A stretch of DNA of 64,000 nucleotides from Lentibacillus populi (GCA_014642895.1 BMJD01000002.1:210679-274678); one strand, 5' to 3'. Shown: positions 7,806-17,719, counted from the first letter of the stretch. Made by a program: numbers and translations. Notes: generated by a model not told the origin, from the letters alone.

Positions 7806-10800
7806 TTGGAATTGACTACTTCACCACCGCAAGCGGGAAAAGAAGAGCTTACAGCGCTGTATGAAGTGATGCTTGCAAATGGAGATCAAGAAAGCGCAAC
7901 GAAGATACTGGAGTTATATAAGAAGTGGAAAAATGATGAATTTGTCGTTAGCTTTGCCGGCCACTTTTCAGCAGGCAAATCAACGATGATCAATACCCTT
8001 TTAGGGGAAGATATCCTCCCTGAAAGCCCGATCCCAACAAGTGCTAATGTTGTGAAAATCACTTCTGGTCTAGGTGTAGCGCGGATCTATTTTCATGATC
8101 AGGCCCCAATGGAATATAAAGAACCGTACGACATGGAAACGATTAAAGACTATTGCAAAGATAAAGATACCATTAAAAAAATAGAATTAAGCACTTCCGG
8201 AACTATTGTACCAGAGCGGACTGTCATTTTTGATACGCCCGGCATTGATGCAGCAGATGACGCGGATCGTTTGATTACAGAGGCGTCGATGCATCTTGTT
8301 GATCTGCTAGTGTATGTCATGGATTATAATCACGTCCAATCCGAGGTGAATCTGCAATTTTTGCATACATTGCATGAAAAACGAATTCCGTTTTATGTGG
8401 TGATTAATCAGATAGATAAACATGACAAAGCGGAAATATCCTTTCAAATGTTCGAAAACAGTGTAAAACAAACGTTTCAGCAATGGAACATCATTCCTCA
8501 AGCAATCTTTTATACATCATTAATAGCTGAAAATAGTGCACATAATCAGTTTCAGCAGTTAAAAGCGGATTTATTTTCCTTGATGACGGATGGCCGGGAT
8601 GAATCACCTTCAATCGCCCATTCTGTTCAGCAAATAATGGATGAGCATAAACACTATTTAAATCATGAATTTGCGGCAAAAATGACATCCTTTCCCGGGC
8701 AAGGTGGGGAGAAAGATGATATTTACCTGCACAAACAGGCGCTTGAACAACAGATAATGGATGTAGAAGATAGTCATCGGCAGCTGGATGAGGATTTTCA
8801 TCATGAATTGCAATCGACCTTAAACAATGCTTATCTAATGCCGCACGAATTACGAGAGAAGGCAGCAGCGTTTTTAGAGGCACAGCAGGACGATTTTAAG
8901 GTTGGACTATTTAGCACAAAGAAAAAAACAGCTGCGGAAAGGGAAGTCCGTTTACAGACTTTTTTGTATGCATTGCGTGAAATGATGGAAGCAGCTATTC
9001 AATGGAAATTACGTGATAAATTTACCGATCTGCTGAAGAGATACGGGGTAACCGATCAAGGACTTTTGGAATTAGCCCAGCAGGTTTCGGTTGACTATAC
9101 AGCAGAGAATCTTATTGGACTAATTACCCCCGGTGCAAAAGTGAATGGTCAAGCGGTGCTAAATTACACAAACGAGGTCAAACAGGATATAAAACAAAAA
9201 TATAAACGTAAGGCGCTGCAATTATGGGAAGCGATTGATAAGCAAGCAGCCAAGGAAAATAACCGGAAACTGGCAGACTATCAAAAGAAACTGGCACAGT
9301 TGACAAATGCAATTCAGCAGCATGAAGAGATCGCGAAGTTGAAACAGACGTTACGAGATAAACAAAAGCAGCTGGAAGATATACTGCATTATCCAGATCG
9401 ATATGCTACCATTTCATTGGATCAGGCCGTTTTAGAAAAAAATACCCGTTTCGAACAACGTACCCTTTTAAAGCAGGCGCCAGATGATAACACGCAACCG
9501 TTACCAGAAGTCCGGCAGCAGGTTATACCGCACAACGATAAAACACAATCCGTTGATGCTGTTACCGAAAGTATGGGACAAACGATTGAAACGATTACTT
9601 TATTACCAGGTTTTCAGTCGATCATTGCTGACTTAACAAGAAAACGGCAGCAGTTGCTTGAACGGTCTTATACAATCGCGCTGTTTGGAGCGTTTAGCGC
9701 CGGAAAATCATCGTTTGCCAATGCATTGATTGGTGAAAATGTTTTACCAGTATCACCAAATCCAACAACGGCAGCAATTAACCGGATATGTCCTGTCACG
9801 GAAGACCATCCTCATGGCACTGTTGTCGTACACATGAAGACAGAAGATACATTGTATGCTGATTTATTTGCGATTACGAAGCATTTTTCACCGGCAGCTG
9901 CTGATTTTACTGACCTGATTCAGTGGGTAAACACAAATAACATACAACAAAGCAGCGAGCTGAAGCAAATGCATCAATCCTATTTACAGGCCATGCTGAC
10001 CGGTTATCAGGAAAGTAAGGATGCAATTGGGGATCAGCTTGTCATAACAATGGACGGCTTTCAAGATTATGTCAGTGACGAAACGAAGGCATGTTTTGTG
10101 GAAGCAATTGATCTCTATTTTGATTGCGAGCTGACGAGAAAAGGAATTACCCTTGTCGATACACCTGGGGCGGATTCCGTTAATTCACGACATACAAATG
10201 TTGCATTTGATTATATCAAATATGCGGATGCAGTATTTTTCGTCACCTACTATAACCATGCATTGTCACGGGCAGATAAAGACTTTCTCATGCAGCTTGG
10301 GCGGGTAAAGGATGCATTTCAGCTTGATAAAATGTTCTTTATTGTTAACGCCTGCGATTTGGCAAAAGACGATAAGGAACTGCAATTAGTAACCGATTAT
10401 GTGGAAAGTCAATTAGTACAATTAGGTATTCGTCTTCCTCGAATTTTTCCGGTCTCGAGTAAACAGGCATTGCTGGCGAAACAAAAACAGGCAGCTGTTG
10501 ATCATCATATGCAGCAATTCGAGCGGGAATTTTATCAGTTTATCCATAACGATTTGGCTGCTTTATCGATTCAAGCTGCTTTACTGGATATAAAACGGGC
10601 ATATCAATCGATAACGAATTATATTGTATCAGCAAGTTTAAATGAACAGGAAAAAGAACAATACCGGATACAGCTTTTTTCAAAACGGGAAATGCTGGAA
10701 CAAGCGGCGAGTGAAATGGATGCTGGTTTGTATGCAGAACAGATCAGGCAAAAGCTGGATAAACAATTGTATTACGTCATGGAACGGTTCGGCATTCGCT

Positions 10801-11432
10801 TTCATGATATGTTTAAGGAATTCTTCAACCCGGCAACGATAACAGAATCAGGTCAACAGGCCACACAACAATTGACTAAGAGTCTTGCTGAGCTTCTGGA
10901 TTATGCGGGATATGAATTAGTACAAGAATTACGCGCTGTTTCACTAAGAGTCGAAGCTTTCCTAAAGTCGCTTGCTAATGATGCCTACCAAGGGTTCAAA
11001 AGGAAAGCCGAACAAATCGATGAAAAATTGCTGCTCCCTAAATTGGGTGCTGTTGATCTTTCAACCCCCGAGCATGAACAAGCATTTACCGAGCTTGATA
11101 CAGGGATTTTTCAAAAAATACTGGGTCGCTTTAGAGGAACGAAAGCGTTTTTCGTGAAAAATGAAAAAGAGAAAATGAAGGAAGAGCTGTATCAGACGTT
11201 AACACCTTATGCCGAGGACTACATGATTGAAAATAAAGAAAAAATGATGTCCTCCTATCAGAAACAATGGAACGACATGATGAAACAAGTGCAGCAGGAT
11301 ACACTGGAAACGATTGACAAATATATTGATGACGCCTTATCGATGCTGTCGGAAATGATCGATATTGATTTATTAAAGGCGAAGCAGCAGGAGCTTCGAG
11401 CAATTATGGCTGAACATGGAAATGAGGGTTGA
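7806..11432 (+). CDS. dynA: DynA, double dynamin-like GTPase
   Basis: About 1208 residues with two complete dynamin-like modules in one chain, as in B. subtilis DynA (YpbR, 1193 residues). P-loops: GHFSAGKST near residue 55 and GAFSAGKSS near residue 630; each is followed by a DTPG switch (FDTPGIDAADD and VDTPGADSVNS) and a NQID/NACD-type base motif. The family tethers and fuses membranes and protects against pore-forming stress and phage (known for DynA). The TTG at 7806 has AAAGGA at ideal distance; the ATG at 7797 overlaps that site, so I prefer the TTG. The stop abuts the ypcP start, as in B. subtilis. Confidence 0.93.
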   Translation: MELTTSPPQAGKEELTALYEVMLANGDQESATKILELYKKWKNDEFVVSFAGHFSAGKSTMINTLLGEDILPESPIPTSANVVKITSGLGVARIYFHDQAPMEYKEPYDMETIKDYCKDKDTIKKIELSTSGTIVPERTVIFDTPGIDAADDADRLITEASMHLVDLLVYVMDYNHVQSEVNLQFLHTLHEKRIPFYVVINQIDKHDKAEISFQMFENSVKQTFQQWNIIPQAIFYTSLIAENSAHNQFQQLKADLFSLMTDGRDESPSIAHSVQQIMDEHKHYLNHEFAAKMTSFPGQGGEKDDIYLHKQALEQQIMDVEDSHRQLDEDFHHELQSTLNNAYLMPHELREKAAAFLEAQQDDFKVGLFSTKKKTAAEREVRLQTFLYALREMMEAAIQWKLRDKFTDLLKRYGVTDQGLLELAQQVSVDYTAENLIGLITPGAKVNGQAVLNYTNEVKQDIKQKYKRKALQLWEAIDKQAAKENNRKLADYQKKLAQLTNAIQQHEEIAKLKQTLRDKQKQLEDILHYPDRYATISLDQAVLEKNTRFEQRTLLKQAPDDNTQPLPEVRQQVIPHNDKTQSVDAVTESMGQTIETITLLPGFQSIIADLTRKRQQLLERSYTIALFGAFSAGKSSFANALIGENVLPVSPNPTTAAINRICPVTEDHPHGTVVVHMKTEDTLYADLFAITKHFSPAAADFTDLIQWVNTNNIQQSSELKQMHQSYLQAMLTGYQESKDAIGDQLVITMDGFQDYVSDETKACFVEAIDLYFDCELTRKGITLVDTPGADSVNSRHTNVAFDYIKYADAVFFVTYYNHALSRADKDFLMQLGRVKDAFQLDKMFFIVNACDLAKDDKELQLVTDYVESQLVQLGIRLPRIFPVSSKQALLAKQKQAAVDHHMQQFEREFYQFIHNDLAALSIQAALLDIKRAYQSITNYIVSASLNEQEKEQYRIQLFSKREMLEQAASEMDAGLYAEQIRQKLDKQLYYVMERFGIRFHDMFKEFFNPATITESGQQATQQLTKSLAELLDYAGYELVQELRAVSLRVEAFLKSLANDAYQGFKRKAEQIDEKLLLPKLGAVDLSTPEHEQAFTELDTGIFQKILGRFRGTKAFFVKNEKEKMKEELYQTLTPYAEDYMIENKEKMMSSYQKQWNDMMKQVQQDTLETIDKYIDDALSMLSEMIDIDLLKAKQQELRAIMAEHGNEG

Positions 11433-11434
11433 GG

Positions 11435-12304
11435 ATGGTAAAGACAAATAAAATATTACTTGTCGATGGCATGGCACTATTATTTAGAGGTTATTATGCA
11501 ACAGCATTCCGTGGAAACTTTATGAAGACAAGCAAAGGGGTACCGACAAACGGTATTTATCAATTTTTACGATATTTTCTTGACGCAGTTGAGAAATTTG
11601 CCCCAACGCACGTGATTTGCTGCTGGGATATGGGAAGAAAAACATTTCGTACGGATTTATTTGCGGGCTACAAGGCAAATCGGGGCGAGCCGCCGGAAGA
11701 ATTAATCCCGCAATTTGATCTGATCAAGGAAGTGGTTGCGGCGTTTGATATGCCGAATGTTGGCATAGAGAATTTTGAAGCAGATGATTGTATTGGCACG
11801 TTGGCTCAGCACTTTAACCATGAACATGATGTGATTATTTTAACTGGTGATCAGGATATCCTGCAGCTGGTTGATAAGGGAATAAGTGTGGCGATCATGA
11901 AAAAAGGACAAGGTAATTATGATTTATTCACAGTGGGAAACTTTTATGAAAAACGCGGGATTGCACCGAAACAGGTCATTGAGTTAAAAGGGTTAATGGG
12001 TGATACATCGGATAATTATCCAGGTGTTAAAGGTATCGGTGAAAAAACGGCATTAAAACTGATTCAGGAATATGACTCGATTGATAATATGTTAGCCAAT
12101 ATTGATCAATTGCCAAAAGGTGTGCGCAACAAAATTGAAGCTAATCTTGATATGCTGCATTTATCAAAGGAGCTGGCAAAAATAAAGTGCGACGTTCCAG
12201 TAAGCTGCCCATTGGATACAGCACTTTGGCAATACGATAAAGCCAAAATTAACAATAAGTTTCTTGAACTGGAATTTAAGCATTTAACAAAATTAATTGG
12301 ATAG
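11435..12304 (+). CDS. ypcP: 5'-3' exonuclease YpcP
   Basis: A 289-residue stand-alone 5' nuclease of the Pol I N-terminal/FEN type. Metal-binding motifs are visible: LLVDGMALLFRGYY at the start, FEADDCIG, TGDQDILQLV, and GDTSDNYPGVKGIGEKTA, the last being the helix-three-turn-helix that binds DNA. Expected to remove RNA primers and flaps alongside Pol I and RNase H. It starts 2 bases after the dynA stop, so the two are co-transcribed, the same pairing as ypbR-ypcP in B. subtilis. Confidence 0.93.
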   Translation: MVKTNKILLVDGMALLFRGYYATAFRGNFMKTSKGVPTNGIYQFLRYFLDAVEKFAPTHVICCWDMGRKTFRTDLFAGYKANRGEPPEELIPQFDLIKEVVAAFDMPNVGIENFEADDCIGTLAQHFNHEHDVIILTGDQDILQLVDKGISVAIMKKGQGNYDLFTVGNFYEKRGIAPKQVIELKGLMGDTSDNYPGVKGIGEKTALKLIQEYDSIDNMLANIDQLPKGVRNKIEANLDMLHLSKELAKIKCDVPVSCPLDTALWQYDKAKINNKFLELEFKHLTKLIG

Positions 12305-12310
12305 CAAGCA

Positions 12311-12343
12311 AAAGCGGGTCATACGTTGTTGACCTGCTTTTTT
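12311..12343 (+). terminator. Intrinsic terminator after ypcP
   Basis: Stem AAAGCGGGTC / GACCTGCTTT (one G-T pair), 10-base loop, then a T run to 12343. Confidence 0.88.
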
Positions 12344-12439
12344 ATGTAGAATAAATAAGTATGAGACAGGCAACCTAAAAAAGGAAAGAACGCAATTTAT
12401 TTTAAGGAATCTAAATTTCTGGAGGGAGGAACAATCATA

Positions 12440-13072
12440 GTGGATTTCAATTGGATTTGGCAGGCGGCATTAATTGTAATTGTCGGTACATTTTTGTTAA
12501 GAATAGCTGGAAAAAAAACGATTTCCCAGATGACATTGGCACAAGCGGTGCTCATGGTGTCAATCGGAACATTACTTATCCAGCCAGTAACAAGCAAAAA
12601 TGTTTGGGTTACCTTTACAGTTGGCGCTGTACTTGTTTTGACACTGCTTGTAATGGAGTATGGACAATTAAAATTCGATAGTCTAGAAAAACTGATTACA
12701 GGTAAATCAAAAATATTGATCGAAAATGGAACATTAAACGAGAAAGCGTTGGCAAAGGTAAGAATGACGGTAGATCAACTGGAAATGAAATTGAGACAGA
12801 AGAACGTAATGAAGATCAGTGATGTGGAATGGGCAACACTGGAACCAAATGGGCAAGTCGGTTTCAGCTTAAAACAAGAAGCCCAGCCGGCAACAAAAAA
12901 GGAAATTCGTGAGTTACAGCAATCGGTTGAATCTTTAATGACCAATCAGGTGCGATTGGAGCAGCTAACCCAGCAGTTAACTAAGATGAACCAGCAATTT
13001 AATCAAGAAAATATTTTTGCAGAAGTTAAAAACAACGAGCATCAGCAGACTCCCCCGGAGCATTTGCAATAA
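12440..13072 (+). CDS. DUF421 (YetF-type) membrane protein
   Basis: A 210-residue protein with three N-terminal membrane segments (residues ~5-25, 35-53, 58-77), then the cytosolic DUF421 domain with the typical FDSLEKLITGKSKILIENG segment, and an extra hydrophilic glutamine-rich C-terminal tail of ~65 residues that looks coiled-coil. GTG start with GGGAGGA upstream. Function of the family is not established; several members are sporulation-linked and sit near spoVA-type genes. A second DUF421 gene is at 23251. Confidence 0.85.
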   Translation: MDFNWIWQAALIVIVGTFLLRIAGKKTISQMTLAQAVLMVSIGTLLIQPVTSKNVWVTFTVGAVLVLTLLVMEYGQLKFDSLEKLITGKSKILIENGTLNEKALAKVRMTVDQLEMKLRQKNVMKISDVEWATLEPNGQVGFSLKQEAQPATKKEIRELQQSVESLMTNQVRLEQLTQQLTKMNQQFNQENIFAEVKNNEHQQTPPEHLQ

Positions 13073-13113
13073 GTCTTTCCTATCTCACGTACTTTCAGAT
13101 AACAATCTAACGG

Positions 13114-13143
13114 GCAGCTGGTATCAAGCCAGTTGCTTACTTT
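13114..13143 (+). terminator. Probable terminator after DUF421 gene
   Basis: Stem GCAGCTGG / CCAGTTGC with one G-T pair and a 7-base loop, followed by TTACTTT. Moderate. Confidence 0.5.
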
Positions 13144-13215
13144 ACCTATGGGGTTTCTATTGGAAATAAATTGAGACTGCTTAAGCTGATCTAGTGGCTC
13201 CCTTTTATAATAAGG

Positions 13216-14016
13216 TTAAACTCGCGTACTCATCGCCAATGGTGGCCGTGGTCGGGTTGCTCTGAACCATTGTAGACAAAGTATGGTAATAAGAATAATG
13301 TCAATGGCGTCTCCACCATAGTACATTAGCATTCCACCACTTTCCGCCTGGGCCGTAGATACGCCATTAGGTGGTTCGGCATAAATGTGCTTGGACAAGA
13401 TACTGTGCCCCGCTAAGGCAATCACGAGGACAACAGAACGGTAAATAAAGCTAAATCGGTGAGGGATCGGGTCAATATAGATCATGGATACTGTAAAAAG
13501 ATAACCAGCTAAGAATACGTGTAAGTGTACCACCAGATGTAAAAAGATGTTTTGTTGCATCAATATGTACAGGTCCGTTGTATAGAGGATCCAAAGCCCT
13601 CCAATATTGAGGATAGATGCAATGATGGGATGATTAAGAATACGTACCGGATAACTTTTTAACAGGCGTGAAAGACGGCGTGCTGCAGGTACTTTAAGTG
13701 TTCGCAGGAGAAGTGTCATAGGTGCAGCAAGTGCTAATAGGAGCGGTGCCAGCATTCCCAAGAGTAAATGGCCGATCATGTGCGCCTTGAAATCCACGTG
13801 TGCATGATTAGCTAAGGGGCCAACCACGGAAACGGCAGCGCAAAGAAGACCGATAACCCAGAAGACGTAGCGGTGTAACGGCCATTTTCTCAGGCGATTC
13901 CGATTGCTGGATGCAATGGCGGTTCCTATGTAAATAACTAACATGACGATAAAAAGTATTGCTATAATAAGATCAAAGAGAAGTCCATTACTGTGATAAT
14001 CATGATTATTGTTCAT
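13216..14016 (-). CDS. CtaG-like cytochrome oxidase assembly membrane protein
   Basis: 266 residues with about seven hydrophobic segments. Features of the caa3-type CtaG family are visible: HMIGHLLLGMLAPLLLALAAP, the LVVHLHVFLAGYLF histidine-rich helix, and HSILSKHIYAEPP. These proteins help assemble the copper centre of cytochrome caa3 oxidase. It overlaps the upstream DUF2243 gene by 11 bases, a two-gene unit seen repeatedly in related bacilli and actinobacteria. Confidence 0.88.
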   Translation of the reverse strand: MNNNHDYHSNGLLFDLIIAILFIVMLVIYIGTAIASSNRNRLRKWPLHRYVFWVIGLLCAAVSVVGPLANHAHVDFKAHMIGHLLLGMLAPLLLALAAPMTLLLRTLKVPAARRLSRLLKSYPVRILNHPIIASILNIGGLWILYTTDLYILMQQNIFLHLVVHLHVFLAGYLFTVSMIYIDPIPHRFSFIYRSVVLVIALAGHSILSKHIYAEPPNGVSTAQAESGGMLMYYGGDAIDIILITILCLQWFRATRPRPPLAMSTRV

Positions 14017-14524
14017 TTGGATTATCCCTTTTCACTTGTTTTAGCTCGCGTCTTGTACGAACAATAAGCAAGATGCCGATAATAATCAGTAAAACAGCCA
14101 AGGTATTCCATACCATATCATAGATAAGAACATTTTTTACATAACGAATCTGGTGGATCCGCATTAGCTTATGTTGGATTGTCCCGTCGTATAACTGGAA
14201 CGTACCTGCTCCAACAAGCACGCTTCCCCACCACCTGGCGAGCCATAAAGCGTTTCGCCTGCGAAGATCCGCGAACATAAACAATCCCCCGATAGTTGCA
14301 AACCAGCTAAAAGCATGGAACAGGCCATCTGAAATCAGCCCAATATCGGTCGTGGACTTATCGTAAAAATGATGCCATCGCAGTAATTGATGAAAAACAG
14401 TCTCATCGATAAAAGCGGCAATACCTAGGCCGAACAGGAAACCTGACAGCAGATTACGACTTGAGTAATTAGATTGATTGCTATCATTTGATTTTTTTGG
14501 GGGATTATTCCTTACGTCAACCAT
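14006..14524 (-). CDS. DUF2243 membrane protein
   Basis: 172 residues, four predicted membrane segments, with the conserved GFLFGLGIAAFIDETVFHQLLRWHH region and LISDGLFHAFSWFA. Function is unknown; the frequent partnership with CtaG-like proteins suggests a role in metal delivery or respiratory complex assembly (inference). ATG start preceded by GGGAGAACAT. Confidence 0.85.
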   Translation of the reverse strand: MVDVRNNPPKKSNDSNQSNYSSRNLLSGFLFGLGIAAFIDETVFHQLLRWHHFYDKSTTDIGLISDGLFHAFSWFATIGGLFMFADLRRRNALWLARWWGSVLVGAGTFQLYDGTIQHKLMRIHQIRYVKNVLIYDMVWNTLAVLLIIIGILLIVRTRRELKQVKRDNPNEQ

Positions 14525-14612
14525 ATGTTCTCCCTGGTTCCTATCATACTATGTGATCACAGTTTTTATAACAGTTTAACCTAAGCCAAAATGATTATAC
14601 ATCAGCTTCTTT

Positions 14613-14784
14613 AAGAGATGTTCAAAAAGTTTCCGAATAATAAGTGTCGGGACTCCAGGAATCTTCTGCTCAAACCGCCCACGTTAACTGCCAACAGCAG
14701 AAGTCAGCACGTTCTTGCAAGCCCGGTAATCGGGAGCTACGACGCCTCGATCTTTAAGATCCAATTCGGTGACTTTTGATCATG
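14613..14784 (-). repeat. Dispersed repeat copy A (inverted-end element)
   Basis: One end reads AAGAGATGTTCAAAAAG, the other CGGTGACTTTTGATCAT, imperfect inverted repeats. Read on the minus strand its body aligns with copy B at 32579 over blocks such as GGGCTTG, CGTGCTGACTTCTGCTG and AGCAGAAGATTCCT. No gene in the 297-base gap that holds it. Confidence 0.7.
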
Positions 14785-14821
14785 GACTTGTAGGTGGGCG
14801 GTAATAATGAAAATCATTTGC

Positions 14822-15955
14822 TTATGGCTTTAAAATCACCTTTATACATTCATCTTCCCGGTTATTAAAAATCTTGTAACCGTGTGACGCATCGTTTAAA
14901 TCAAGTTTATGTGTAATGATCCTGGTAGGGTCGATTTTTCCGTCAACAATCATTCCATACAAACTTTTCATATAACTTCTGGCAGGTGCTTGGCCCATTT
15001 TTAGCGTAACATTTCTGGAGAAAAAAGGGCCCAATGGGAACATATTGTAAAGACCACCATATACTCCCGTTATTTGAAATGTCCCATATTTTTTAACTGC
15101 TTTAGTCGCAATTTGAATCGCACCCAACGTGCCCCCTTGTAATTTGAGTTTCTGTTCCACAAATTCCAGTGGCGACTTTTTGCCGTCCATTCCGACACAA
15201 TCGATTACGACATCAGCACCACCTTTCGTTATTTCTTTCAGCGTTTCTCCCATGTCCTTATCTTTCGTAAAGTTAAAGATCTCTGTGTTATTCATTTTTT
15301 TGGAAAACGCAAGCCGGTAATCAAAATAGTCAACAGCAATTACGCGTTCTGCTCCTTTAAGCCAGGCAAATTGCTGTGCCATTAAGCCTATCGGTCCGCA
15401 TCCCAGGACGATTACAGTGTCACCTTGTTTCACCCCCGCATGCTCGATACTCCAATAGGCAGTTGGCAGTACGTCAGATAAAAACAATAGTTGTTCATCA
15501 TCCAATTCTGAGTCTGGTGGCACAAGAAATGGTGTATAATTTGCAAATGGTACACGCAGGTATTCCGCCTGGCCGCCGGGATAATCGCCAAATTTCTCGG
15601 AATAGCCAAAATAGCCTCCGGAGTCGTAATGAGGGTTGGCGTTATCACATTGACTTTCCTGATGGTGATTGCAATAGTGGCACTTGCCACAGGCAACCGT
15701 AAACGGGATGATAACACGATCACCTTTTTTCACTTTTGTCACTTCGGATCCTACTTCTTCGACTATACCCATTGGTTCATGGCCAATAATGTAGCCAATA
15801 GGCAGTGGAAAATTGCCTTTGTAAAGATGTAAATCGGATCCGCAAATAGCAGTAGATGTTATTTTAACAATGACATCCTGGGGATCTTGAATTGTTGGAT
15901 CATCAACTTTTTTCACTGTGATTGATTCTTTACCTTGGTATGTGACTGCTTTCAT
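14822..15955 (-). CDS. Zinc-dependent alcohol dehydrogenase (formaldehyde dehydrogenase-like)
   Basis: 377 residues of the medium-chain dehydrogenase family. Catalytic zinc ligands are in ICGSDLH and IGHEPMG; structural zinc cysteines in ACGKCHYCNHHQESQC; the NAD fold has VIVLGCGPIGLMAQ. The overall pattern resembles the FdhA/glutathione-independent formaldehyde dehydrogenase-like branch. Start at 15955 (ATG) is set by a strong TTGGAGGC 10 bases upstream; the longer open frame to 16048 would add a spurious hydrophobic leader. Confidence 0.88.
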   Translation of the reverse strand: MKAVTYQGKESITVKKVDDPTIQDPQDVIVKITSTAICGSDLHLYKGNFPLPIGYIIGHEPMGIVEEVGSEVTKVKKGDRVIIPFTVACGKCHYCNHHQESQCDNANPHYDSGGYFGYSEKFGDYPGGQAEYLRVPFANYTPFLVPPDSELDDEQLLFLSDVLPTAYWSIEHAGVKQGDTVIVLGCGPIGLMAQQFAWLKGAERVIAVDYFDYRLAFSKKMNNTEIFNFTKDKDMGETLKEITKGGADVVIDCVGMDGKKSPLEFVEQKLKLQGGTLGAIQIATKAVKKYGTFQITGVYGGLYNMFPLGPFFSRNVTLKMGQAPARSYMKSLYGMIVDGKIDPTRIITHKLDLNDASHGYKIFNNREDECIKVILKP

Positions 15956-16037
15956 CGCTGTATGCCTCCAAGCTATTTCATTTATACTTGTACTTATAAT
16001 CAGCTTAAGAAGTAAACTTATACCTTCGTTTAAGAAA

Positions 16038-16907
16038 TTAACGATCAAGATTATGAGGATAAGATAAACTAATTCTGGCTTCTATAATGATGGCAAATAG
16101 CAAAGCAGCCAATGCTATATGTAATACTGCGAATGAAACGGAAATGAATGAAAGTATGGTGATGACCCCTACAATAATTTGCAGGATTATGATAAATAAA
16201 GCAAGAACCATTCTTGATTTTAAAATCTTTATATTTTTAGTTACTACTATGTAAGTTATAACTAAAATGTAACATACCGAAATGAATGCTGATAAGCGGT
16301 GGATGGTTTGCAAAAGTTCGGGAAGTGATCCGGGTAATATGGAATCTCCGCATGAAAGCCATCCACAAGCCAAGCCGTAATGCTGATGTTTTACATATGC
16401 TCCAATCCCCATCGTAAAAAATAATAAAAGTATGAGGATGTTCAAATGCTTTTTATATCCTTGTAGTGTTTCTATTTCAGAAAACCCATTACCTTCTTCA
16501 TTTCTCCAATACCAGATCAAAAGACTTAAGAAAACCATTGCAATCAATAAATGGGTAGAAATAATTAAAGATGGCAGATGATAAAAGACAATGATTGCAC
16601 CCATGATCAACTGTAAGGAAAGTAATAACAGCATCCAGTTGGCAATTTTCTTTTCAAGTTCATGTTTAGCCGTTTTTTTAATCGTGCCATACAACACAAC
16701 TGCAAGAATAAATAATAATGCCCCAATAACCCGATGTCCAAATTCGATCAGTGTATCGCCTTGCAATATGGGAATAACTTTTCCGTTACATAGCGGCCAA
16801 TCAGGACCACATCCCATTCCCGATTCAGATGAAGCGACATAACCTCCGAAAACAATTAAAATATATGTGAGAATTGCCACAGTAAAAGCCAATGTTCTCT
16901 TTACCAA
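16038..16907 (-). CDS. ctaA: Heme A synthase CtaA
   Basis: About 289 residues with eight hydrophobic segments. The first loop carries GMGCGPDWPLCNGK and the second half CGWLSCGDSILPG, the paired-cysteine loops of CtaA/Cox15; histidines in FGHRVIGALL, STHLLI and TIHRLSA are heme ligands. It oxidises heme O to heme A for aa3/caa3 oxidases. The likely start is TTG at 16907, which has GGAAGG at good distance; ATG at 16925 overlaps that site. Being alone here, without ctaB, it may be a second copy. Confidence 0.9.
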   Translation of the reverse strand: MVKRTLAFTVAILTYILIVFGGYVASSESGMGCGPDWPLCNGKVIPILQGDTLIEFGHRVIGALLFILAVVLYGTIKKTAKHELEKKIANWMLLLLSLQLIMGAIIVFYHLPSLIISTHLLIAMVFLSLLIWYWRNEEGNGFSEIETLQGYKKHLNILILLLFFTMGIGAYVKHQHYGLACGWLSCGDSILPGSLPELLQTIHRLSAFISVCYILVITYIVVTKNIKILKSRMVLALFIIILQIIVGVITILSFISVSFAVLHIALAALLFAIIIEARISLSYPHNLDR

Positions 16908-17095
16908 ATACAACACCCTTCCCATTTTTAAGTTAATACCATCAGTGTAGCAAATAGTAAAATAAATCAATGTGTTCTGTATCACTTAAACGGAAAGATG
17001 TTGAAAAGGTAGAAGTACATAATATGTGTTCGGTTGGAAAAGTTTATATTTATTATAAACTAGGTCTGGCGGCAGTAAAATATTAACATCACTAA

Positions 17096-17287
17096 TTACC
17101 TATCTGCTTTTAGTTCATTCCATCTTTTTTTCACTTTATTCCATGTTTTCTTGGATTTTTCTTTGTCCATTATAATGAGTGATTTTTCCAGTTCATCTAC
17201 ATGGCTGTTTAGTTTGTTCACCTTTTTCTGATCGTAGCGGTAACTGATTACATACAGATAATCATCAATATTTTTAGTCTCATCCAA
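17096..17287 (-). CDS. Hypothetical, DUF4363-like fragment
   Basis: The frame reads without stop on the minus strand from about 17423 down to 17096 but has no convincing ribosome site. The last ~75 residues (SWDKALDETKN ... KTWNKVKKRWNELKADR) look like the helical C-terminal domain of DUF4363 lipoproteins. No signal peptide or lipobox remains, and the upstream part of the frame runs antisense across a DUF1657 remnant. Most likely a 5'-truncated gene. Confidence 0.4.
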   Translation of the reverse strand: MDETKNIDDYLYVISYRYDQKKVNKLNSHVDELEKSLIIMDKEKSKKTWNKVKKRWNELKADR

Positions 17288-17333
17288 TGCTTTATCCCAC
17301 GATTTTTCATTCGTGTGTGTTATCCCCCTTTGA

Positions 17334-17513
17334 ATGCTTTCAAGCTGTGAAAGTACCTTGGCAAATTTACACAGTTTTGCTTTAGAGACACAAGACCAAA
17401 ATGCGAAACAAATGTATCAAAATATTGCCCAGCAGCAACAGGTTATCCTTGATAATTTAAAAACACGATTACAGTACATGCAAACAGAGGAACCACAATA
17501 TAAACAAAGTTAA
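17334..17513 (+). pseudogene. DUF1657 remnant, N-terminus lost
   Basis: A 59-codon open frame whose residues from about 8 onward (TLANLHSFALETQDQNAKQ, then the glutamine-rich helix and the ending EEPQYKQS) match the small DUF1657 family, normally ~68 residues. The usual N-terminus (a MTV-type start and the first helix) is missing, a TGA sits immediately before the first ATG, and there is no ribosome site (the upstream bases are TCCCCC). DUF1657 genes accompany mobile spoVA-type operons in Bacillaceae. Confidence 0.6.
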
Positions 17514-17562
17514 ATTCAAGCTTTCTATTAACAACTACGCATGGCTGTCCCATGGGAAATTA

Positions 17563-17604
17563 AAAGGTCGGTATCCTACATTGAAGGAAATCGACCTTTA
17601 TTTA
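17563..17604 (+). terminator. Probable intrinsic terminator
   Basis: Stem AAAGGTCG / CGACCTTT, 21-base loop, then ATTTAATGG. It may belong to the decayed DUF1657 gene just upstream. The rest of the gap to 17720 shows nothing else certain. Confidence 0.5.
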
Positions 17605-17719
17605 ATGGTTGTTTAAAGTTTTTTAAGAGAAAACATTAGGGATTTATGGAACAAATTATCTTTTTGAACTATACTTAGACAAAATAGTATTACAAAAGTA
17701 AAGGGTTGAAAGTGCTGAA

